Positions 57,211 to 64,000 of a DNA stretch of 64,000 nt are shown here, piece after piece (positions within the stretch are counted from its first letter, which is position 1; every line of letters begins with the position of its first letter). Below the pieces are notes generated by a model. That model was not told where the DNA came from, made no database searches, and saw only the letters and a list, made by a program, of their open reading frames with translations. Source of the stretch: Medicago truncatula (lineage: Eukaryota > Streptophyta > Magnoliopsida > Fabales > Fabaceae); the NCBI RefSeq assembly GCF_003473485.1, contig NC_053047.1, positions 33,280,972-33,344,971 of the forward strand, written 5' to 3'. The position numbers and the translations under genes are program-made.

Positions 57211-58080
57211 AACAAAAAATTTCTAATCAAAAACCTTCAAAGATCATAGATATATCTCAACTTCAAGATCTGCAACATTGAATTAAAAATAATGAGACAT
57301 GAAGAGTGCATGGAGATTTAACCATAACAGGCACGGAAATTGCACAACAGAGCTTAAATACAATCCAATTTCATTGTTTGCATTGATGATGACTAGTATG
57401 GATGTCCATGGTTCATAAACTGAATTGAATTCTATTAACGGTTCAGTTCAGTTTTCAAAAACCACTTTAACAAAAACTGGTTAATTTGTTAAATCAGTTC
57501 CAATTCAGTTCAAAACCACTTTTGAAATAAGACTAGTTAATTTGTTAAATCAGTTCATTTAAACCAAATTCAAACCTGTTTTCTTTTCAAACCAGATTTT
57601 CTTAACACATTCTCAATCTCTCTTCATTGAAGAAACAGACTTTTTTATCAGTAGCATCGGAACTAAAAAAGATTCATCTACAATTTTTTTTTTATATCTC
57701 TAGAAATAAAACAAAATCACATCCAATTTCATATTTGTATTGTTGTTGTTGCATGTAATGGAAACAAAATATGTAAAGAACTTGACCTTGATGAAGACAA
57801 CAGCCAAGGTTTAAGCTCTTTTCCGGCGCGGTGGTTGCAAGCTCCGGCGTGGTGGTCACCGGCGAAGGTTGTCCGTTCCTGATATTTTTAAATGGGTTTT
57901 GTAGAGAAGATGGAGGGGACTCTTTTTATGGTGATGGATTTTCAAAAATGAAGATGGTGGAGCAATGTAACGACCGCCGGAGACACACTGAAGGAGGGAG
58001 GAGGCGGAGGCGGAGGAGGCGGAGGCGGAGGCGGCTAGGGTTTGTTTGAGAATGAGAGAGTTTTCCAGATTTCTTTGGTG
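57211..58080 (-). promoter_or_regulatory. MED7 upstream region with GC-rich putative leader
   Basis: On the - strand, transcription would run through CAAACCCTAGCCGCCTCCGCC and further C-rich sequence (58040-57780), typical of a plant leader with a telo-box-like AACCCTA. The + strand has a run of GGAGGC/GGC units at about 57993-58036. From 57390 to 57640 there is a repeat-like stretch with two copies of GGTTAATTTGTTAAATCAGTTC-like sequence (about 57479 and 57534). A small + frame here (57831-58049) is most likely noncoding. Confidence 0.5.
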
Positions 58081-58389
58081 AAGAGATAGAAAATTAACTT
58101 TAAAATAAATATGGTGTGTGTGGAATAAAGTTAAATAACAAAAAATAAAATAAAAAGAAAATTATAAAAAAAATACTCTAGGTTTGTACGAGATAGAAAG
58201 GGGTATAGACTTTTTTTATTGCAAAATTAGTGTAACATAATAAAAATAAAAATAAATAAATTCTTTAAAAAATATATAAAAAATAATAATAATAGTCGAA
58301 ACAAGTAGCAAATAATTGCCGTTACATGAGACCTAAAAATAAATTCTTTAAAAAATATATAAATAAATTCTTTTGTTAATATACTAAGT

Positions 58390-59243
58390 TTGATCAAGCA
58401 ATAAGTAATAAAGAGTAAGTGGAGTATCGATCCCACGAGGATTGACATGGATAAGTTCTAAGTACTTTCAAATACTAAGTTTAATTATTTAAAATTCAAA
58501 AAGAGAAATATTAAGGACAAGGTTCTAAGATACTAAAGTAGTAAAATGCAGAAATAAATAAAGCATGTAAAAAAGAATTAGAGATTCAAGTGAAAAAAGT
58601 GTAGCTAAGGAATTAACTTGGTAAAGATAGAGATTTACAAGATTTAGAAATTTACAACTATGAGATAGAAGCTATAGCTTCATACAACTTTCCGAGGAAA
58701 TATGTAAAGAGCTATAGCTTCACATAGCACTCTGCCTTCATGTTAAGCCCGTGAAGACTACTGGTTGAAGTACAAACACAAAATCTTAACATGCAACATT
58801 GCTAAGTTAGATCATCAATATTTTCCACCCAAGTGTTATTCTGCTAAGCCTTTGGCCTATTACAAGAGTCCTTGTTAGATCTTAGCGTCTAAAGCTTCTT
58901 CCAAGACCTAGTACTTGTGAAATTAGACTCTCTTTATTTGTTGCCCGATTCAAATGGGTTCATCCAAATCAACAATAATTTAGAGGTCGCATCAATTCAA
59001 TCTTTGGTCCTATTTTTGAAACACTAATTTGGATATCTGAAAAATGTGGTTAATTATGCACACTTTTCAACAAATTACATTCAAATTACTATTGGATATT
59101 AAATATGTACACTTTTCTTAGATGATTTTTTATTTTATTTTAACAATCCGATTCTAAGAAGAATTCTCAGAAGAAATTTAATTCAACACATTGTGAATTA
59201 GATCTCATAATAGTTGGTAAAACAAGTGATTATTTAATAACTC
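58390..59243. repeat. LTR-retroelement-like repeat, copy 2, plus NHL-region flank
   Basis: Repeats 33420-34435 in the same order (AGTATCGATCCCACGAGGATT, GTGTTATTCTGCTAAGCC, TTCAAATGGGTTCATCC) and then continues into the sequence that follows the Mutator-like element at 35890-36050 (AACAATCCGATTCTAAGAAGAATTC). It therefore shows the join without that element. It stops at about 59243, where retroelement gag sequence begins. Confidence 0.7.
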
Positions 59244-59773
59244 GATTTTGTTACCACTCTTTCCCCGATTACCTCTACCTTCACCATTCCCTCTTGAAAC
59301 ACTTAGGCCTTCACTGTTTTCATCAATTCTCAAGTCCTTGAACTCGGTCAACTCCTTGGTTCTCAAAGTCGCTTGAACTTCTTCCAAGGTAACAGTGCCT
59401 TCTTTACCATAAAGCATGATATCTTTGAAAGATTCAAAAGTCTCGGTAGGGTACACAACAAGAGTATAAATTTATCTTCATCCTCAAGATGCACCTCAAT
59501 ATTCTCCAAGTCATCAAAGATTTTGTTGAACTCCGTAAGTTGCTCCATGATGGCCTTTGACTCCACCATCTTGAATGAGTAGAGTTGTTGCTTTAGGAAT
59601 TGCCGATGAGCCTAAGACTTTGTCATATACAAAGACTATAACTTTAACTACATCGATGCCGCGTTTGGTTCTTTCGCTACATCTCTCAAAACTTTATCCC
59701 CGAGGCACAAGACAATGGCACTCTTGGCCTTGTCTACCATCTCGATCTTCTCCGCTCGTGACATGGTGACCGA

Positions 59774-61805
59774 TGTAACACCCCGTTACCCAAATGCAAT
59801 AAAATAGCATAAATACATCAGAGTAATTTCACAACGGCATGTTACACATCATTTTAAAATTCTTAAATAGAAAATAAAACTATTTAAAACAAATCAACTT
59901 ATTATAACTGAAAACATAGCAGCGGAATAGTTTTCAGAATCCATCTCATCATGAATATCCAACAAAAGTCTATGGCATTAAAGGCCTTAACATAATCCCA
60001 TATCATAGTTCAAAGACAATAAAAAAAAGGCTCCACATCACAAGTTCCAAAATTTGATACATGGAAAGGAAAAGCAACAACAACGAAGATAATCAATATT
60101 CCCATCCCACGTATCAGAGCCCTAGACACGACAATGAGCCACCACCTACTACTCAGGATCACCTGCAAGTTACCCATAGGAAGGGCAACATTTTCAAGCA
60201 GAAGGGGTGAGATTCACAACAATAAATATAGATATTAAAATCATCAATTGAATCTAACACCCTAATCAACAACATATTATCTTGTAACATATAAATGTAT
60301 GAGTCACAAGTAACAACAACATCAACATCACACCATAACCACAATGAGAATAATATATAACACATATTCAACACCAACATCATCCATCAGATAATAACTG
60401 AAATCAACAACCAAGACTCATGCTAATGACATGACCACTGCTAAGACACCATCTTAGACTTCTTATATGAAATGCAATTATGCATGTGGTACCAATCAGG
60501 ACCGAGGCCCTCACCGCTTTTGAATGGTTAAAGCATTCATCAGGACCGAAGCCCTCACCGCTGTTGAGCAACTAGTACTCCAGGACCGAAGCCCTCACCG
60601 CTGTTTTATGCATATGCAATGGACCTACTTGTGTATATCTACATACAACTGACCATGCAATGCAACTCCATATGACTCCACTTAAACCACATGTATGACT
60701 CAATAATTAGCATACATTCAACCATCATCAGTATTCAATAACGCAGCACTCCAATCAACCAAAACAATGCATAATTATATATATCCATGCTCAAAACAAC
60801 AACATCAAACCATTATTATTCAAGCAAGCAATTTCAACAATCAGGGACTGAGCAGCTCGCCTCGCGAGCACATCTGCTCGCCACGGCGAGTTCACAAAAC
60901 ACTAGCTCGCCATGGCGAGTTCAAGGCGAACTCGAGGCGAGTGAAAATTAGGTGCTCTCGGGAAAAATGATATTTTCTCACTCAAACTCCAATTCTAAGC
61001 TCCCTATTCATCTTTTTAACCTAAAACTTCCTCCATTCATCTGTATTATCATCTAGGTACCTTAAACCATCCCCAAAACATCTTATAACAACTTTTCAAA
61101 AATCAAGTTTTATCTGGGCTTACTCGCCATGGTGAGTTGGACTGCTCGCGAGGCGAGTGGTGATGTTGTTCACTCGCGAGGCGAGACATGAATGCTCGCG
61201 AGGCGAGCGATGAACATCAGTACGGGCAGAAAACTGGTTTTTCCCCAAAATCGCACTTCTCTTCCATTCACTCCCCAAATCAGTTTACAGATGCAAATTA
61301 ACTTTCTGTGTGCAACTAGAACCTATTTCTAACATCAAATTCAGGTTTACAACTTCAAAAACTACAATTTCATCATAGACCCAAATTCCCCAATTTTTAC
61401 CAAAACCTGTTAAACTCAAAATCAGACTTTAAATTCTACACTATTGAAGTAAACCCCACCCTTACCTTAGAAATTGAAGAAGAAATGCACAGCAATGATC
61501 AACTCTTGGTTCTCTCCTCTTGTTCCTGGTTTTCTCTCCCTTGGCTTGGTTTCACGTAAACTGCTTCTGACATCTATTTCCCAACTTCCCTCTAACTTAA
61601 CTCCCTAATATTTCCACTTAACTCCCCATAAATTCTATTAATTACTATTATTTCCCAAACTCCAAAATAATTACCATTTCATTCTTATTTTAATTATTAT
61701 TAAATAAACCATATACTAAAATAATACACCACATAAAACATCCAAAAATCACATATATATATAAATACATGCATATACTCCACATAAAACACCAACATCA
61801 TATAT

Positions 61806-61859
<54 letters not shown>

Positions 61860-61904
61860 TCCTCATAGTTTAAAATTAATTAAATAAATAACTAGGGCGT
61901 TACA
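59774..61904. mobile_element. 2.13-kb solo LTR-like element nested in gag of the Copia fossil
   Basis: Ends TGTAACACCCCGTTACCC and AACTAGGGCGTTACA give the TG...CA and TGTAAC...GTTACA symmetry of an LTR. It has an exact 5-bp target duplication ACCGA (59769-59773 and 61905-61909). Inside are three copies of CAGGACCGAAGCCCTCACCG (60500-60600), arrays of CTCGCGAGGCGAG-type palindromes (60848-60945 and 61125-61210) and a TA run at 61810-61858. No coding. Probably the solo LTR of a Gypsy-type element; the family is not certain. Confidence 0.82.
61810..61858. repeat. TA microsatellite
   Basis: About 24 TA units without interruption near the right end of the 2.13-kb LTR-like element. It may form a cruciform, and its length is prone to assembly error. 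Confidence 0.95.
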
Positions 61905-62079
61905 ACCGATAACACATCTTCACCCTTCAAAGCTTTCTCACACTTTTGTTGTATTAAAACCGCTTCCATCTTTACCTTCCATAACCCAAATCATTATCTC
62001 CGGTAAATTTCTCAATATCCCACTTCGAACTCGTGGTACCTGATTATCCTTTGATCCTTGCCCCACGGTGGGTGCCAAT

Positions 62080-63335
62080 TGTTGTGAATTCGATGAAAAT
62101 CACACCAATAAAATACTTGATGTATGGAGCAAAATAATCAAGCAACCAATATCAACGTGGGAACAATTATAAACTCAAGCAAAAGTAGAAAACAGCGAGA
62201 GAAAGAAAGAGAGAACACACAAAATTTGTTTACCCAGTTCGGTCCAATACTGACATAGTATGGGAGAGAGAGCAGTCCTCCGTTCCACTATAATGATGAG
62301 TAACTTTACAAAGAGATATCAAAGGGGTACAAGAATAAGTCTCCCGTTTAGAGAAATCTCTCTCTAAACCCTAGTTTGTTGTTTGTTTCTGTTGTGAATT
62401 CGTTGAGAAAACCACACCAATAAAAACTTGATGCGTGGAGCAAATTAATACCAAGTAATCAAATCAAGCGTGTAGCAAATAATCCAAACAAAAAATAAAA
62501 CAGCAAGAGATAAAAGGAAGAAGAACACAATAATTTGTTTACCCAGTTCGGTCTAATGATGGCCTAGTCTGGGGGAGAGAGCAGCTCTCCGTTCCACTAT
62601 AATGATATGGGTTTCTTTACAAAGAGATATTGAGTTACAAGAATCAGTCTTCAAACCTAATTCTACCCAAGTCCCAGCCTCTTTCCGTGATTAAGAGACT
62701 CAATCCTAATAATGCTTTGTTCAAGGTGAATCAAAACAATCTCAACCTTAGTGTTGTTGCCAAGAGAAATTCTCTATAAACCCTAGTTTGTATGTTGGTT
62801 TCTAAACCCTGTTTTTCTACACACTTTATCATCTGATACAAGGCTTATATTTATAGTGGAAAGTAAACCCTTAAAAAACTGAAACAAATCTATGCTGAAA
62901 GTACGTTTTATTTTTATCTTCAGCGATACCATCGTGGCATGATGCGGCTTCATCGTGGCACGAAATTTCCAGTAGCTTCCTTAGAATCTTGCTTCAACAA
63001 TTGTGGCACGATGCTTCTCCATCGTGGCATGATTCTCTAGATTTCTGATTTTAAGTTAACTCTCACAGTTTCTAAACCCTTGTTTTCAGCCTCTCTACCT
63101 CAAGGTTTACTCTGACAAAAGATCTATATTTATAGTAAAAGTATCCTCGAAGAACTGGAACAAATCTGAGCCCGAAAATACGTTTATGTTTTATTTTCTG
63201 CTAGTAAAATCGGCAACCGATTTCCCTCCTTCGGCAACCGATTTCCCTCCATCGATTTTGCTTTTTCGACCACCGAATCGGCACATTCAGAAATCCATTT
63301 TGAGTCACTTTCAGAACAGTATATGTTTATCAACA
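62080..63335 (-). repeat. 5' LTR of the truncated Copia-type fossil (interrupted)
   Basis: Ends TGTTG...CAACA. The left border is marked by the leader ATTGGCACCCACC on the - strand. It contains the primer-like phrase ACCCAGTTCGGTCCAATACTG and, to the right of the nested copy, three ATCGGCAACCGATTTCCCTCC-type words. About 580 bp without the insertion. Confidence 0.75.
62390..63067 (-). mobile_element. Solo LTR inserted in a related LTR
   Basis: 678 bp from TGTTGTGAATTCGTTGAG to TTAACTCTCACA, with the exact 5-bp target duplication GTTTC (62385-62389 and 63068-63072). Its first 300 bp are similar to the host LTR (both have ACCCAGTTCGGTC and CCGTTCCACTATAATGAT), so it is a related family inserted into its kin. 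It carries CATCGTGGCATGATG-type palindromic words (62934-63035). Confidence 0.88.
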
Positions 63336-63759
63336 TATCACTGTTAAGTAAAAATGCCATGCTTAGGGATTGGGCCTATAACTTTCTGATTCCTTGCTTC
63401 ACTAAAATGTGGAATTATTCAATATATATATACCATAAACCAAAGCAAAAGAAAAAGTGGGAAAACCAAACCCTTTGTGAAGTAGAAGACACGCATGAGC
63501 AATATTCTTTCAAAACTTTGGAAAAGAATCATTAAGCTATGTTCTATAAATGTTGTCGTAGGCTTCGAATTAAATAATCACACAACATTACTAAAGCATA
63601 GTATCATCAGAGGTAAGAACTAATATATGTTTAAATACCATTTTCATTGTTCAAAAATATTTATGTACGAGTAAAAAATAAATATAAAGTCTAACTGTAA
63701 TATTTTGTTTTTTCATGCAAGTCTTGATTAATATTTTGAGAATCAAAGTATATAAAACA

Positions 63760-64000
63760 ATGGAAGCGTTGGGAGTAATTTGGGAAGTTGCAAAATGTTT
63801 GTTCAGTTGCACAAATGCACAAGCTGCCTATATTTATAAATTACAAGAAAATCTGGAATCACTGAACAAAAAATGGGATGATCTTCAAAACAAGGAAAAG
63901 GATGTGCTAACAAAAATTGATAAAGATGAGAGCACAGGAGTGATGAAAAGGACAAATGAAGGGATTGGTTGGCTTCAGGAATTTCAAACACTTCAAGAGG
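63760..64000 (+). CDS. CC-NBS-LRR resistance protein, N-terminus (partial)
   Basis: The frame is open from ATG 63760 to the window end (80 codons). It reads MEALGVIWEVAKCLFSCTNA, then YIYKLQENLESLNKKWDDLQ and KRTNEGIGWLQEFQTLQE. This is the coiled-coil N-terminus of CNL immune receptors of the RPS2/RPS5 kind (pattern ..YI..L..NL..L......L......V..WL..V). The NB-ARC and LRR parts would lie beyond the window. The start is preceded by a TATAAA-like stretch (63751) and an A-rich context. An LTR fossil ends 425 bp upstream. Function, intracellular pathogen sensing, is inferred from family. Confidence 0.88.
   Translation, partial: MEALGVIWEVAKCLFSCTNAQAAYIYKLQENLESLNKKWDDLQNKEKDVLTKIDKDESTGVMKRTNEGIGWLQEFQTLQE

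Larger units (their letters stand above)
59244..63335 (-). mobile_element. Truncated Copia-type LTR element fossil carrying two nested insertions
   Basis: On the - strand: 5' LTR at right (62080-63335, including an insertion), then a leader starting ATTGGCACCCACCGTGGGGC, then a gag region (about 59765-59244) with Copia/UBN2-type words such as MVESKAIMEQLTEF and YGKEGTVTLEEVQA. Protease, integrase, reverse transcriptase and the 3' LTR are absent, so only the 5' third is left. A 2.13-kb LTR-like unit (59774-61904) sits between leader and gag, and a solo LTR (62390-63067) sits in the 5' LTR. Clearly incomplete and broken. Confidence 0.8.

Noticed and set aside
57831-58049. 72-codon + frame with an Arg-rich tail
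   Set aside because: The tail is the GGAGGC run translated; the block reads better as the MED7 leader on the other strand.
63803-63991. - strand frame of 62 codons
   Set aside because: Antisense shadow of the NLR coiled-coil start.

Overview
This is a window of nuclear DNA from a dicot plant, most likely a legume close to Medicago. Its genes are split by AT-rich GT-AG introns, and I could follow four of them exon by exon. The space between genes is filled with MITEs, fold-back elements, LINE remnants and nested LTR retroelement fossils, and one stretch is an AT-rich satellite. No bacterial or organellar features are visible.

Layout. 0-2.8 kb: end of an unidentified gene, a patch of short palindromic words and a large fold-back element. 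2.9-7.7 kb (-): RFC3, 11 exons, 354 aa. 10.6-13.0 kb (-): CTF8, a subunit of the Ctf18 clamp loader. The two genes are neighbours on the same strand, and their upstream regions (about 7.8-9.0 and 13.25-14.3 kb) are diverged copies of each other that keep a leader and E2F-like sites. 15.5-20.1 kb: a Copia fossil on the - strand with two LTRs, a 5-bp target duplication and a solo LTR inserted in it. 20.7-28.0 kb (-): a plastid-type DnaJ (type I J protein), 11 exons, 528 aa. 30-41.5 kb: a tandem duplication holding two NDR1/HIN1-like genes (+), each copy hit by different transposons. 42.2-44.95 kb: a satellite of about 114/133-bp units with a 1,023-bp higher-order repeat. 46.3-48.2 kb (+): an intronless restorer-of-fertility-like PPR gene. 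49.9-51.9 kb: exon-like remnants and a LINE RNase H relic. 53.3-57.2 kb (-): MED7 (Mediator), 5 exons, 168 aa. 58.4-63.3 kb: a stack of LTR fossils with two nested solo LTRs. 63.76 kb to the end (+): the first 80 codons of a CC-NBS-LRR type resistance gene.

How genes work together. RFC3 and CTF8 belong to the same machine: Ctf8 acts in the Ctf18-RFC complex, which contains the small RFC subunits. Their shared, duplicated 5' region suggests common S-phase control. The other genes (plastid chaperone, membrane LEA-2 pair, mitochondrial PPR, Mediator subunit, NLR) show no obvious functional link. Exon coordinates were read by hand from splice signals, reading phase and remembered family sequences; no alignment or expression data were available.
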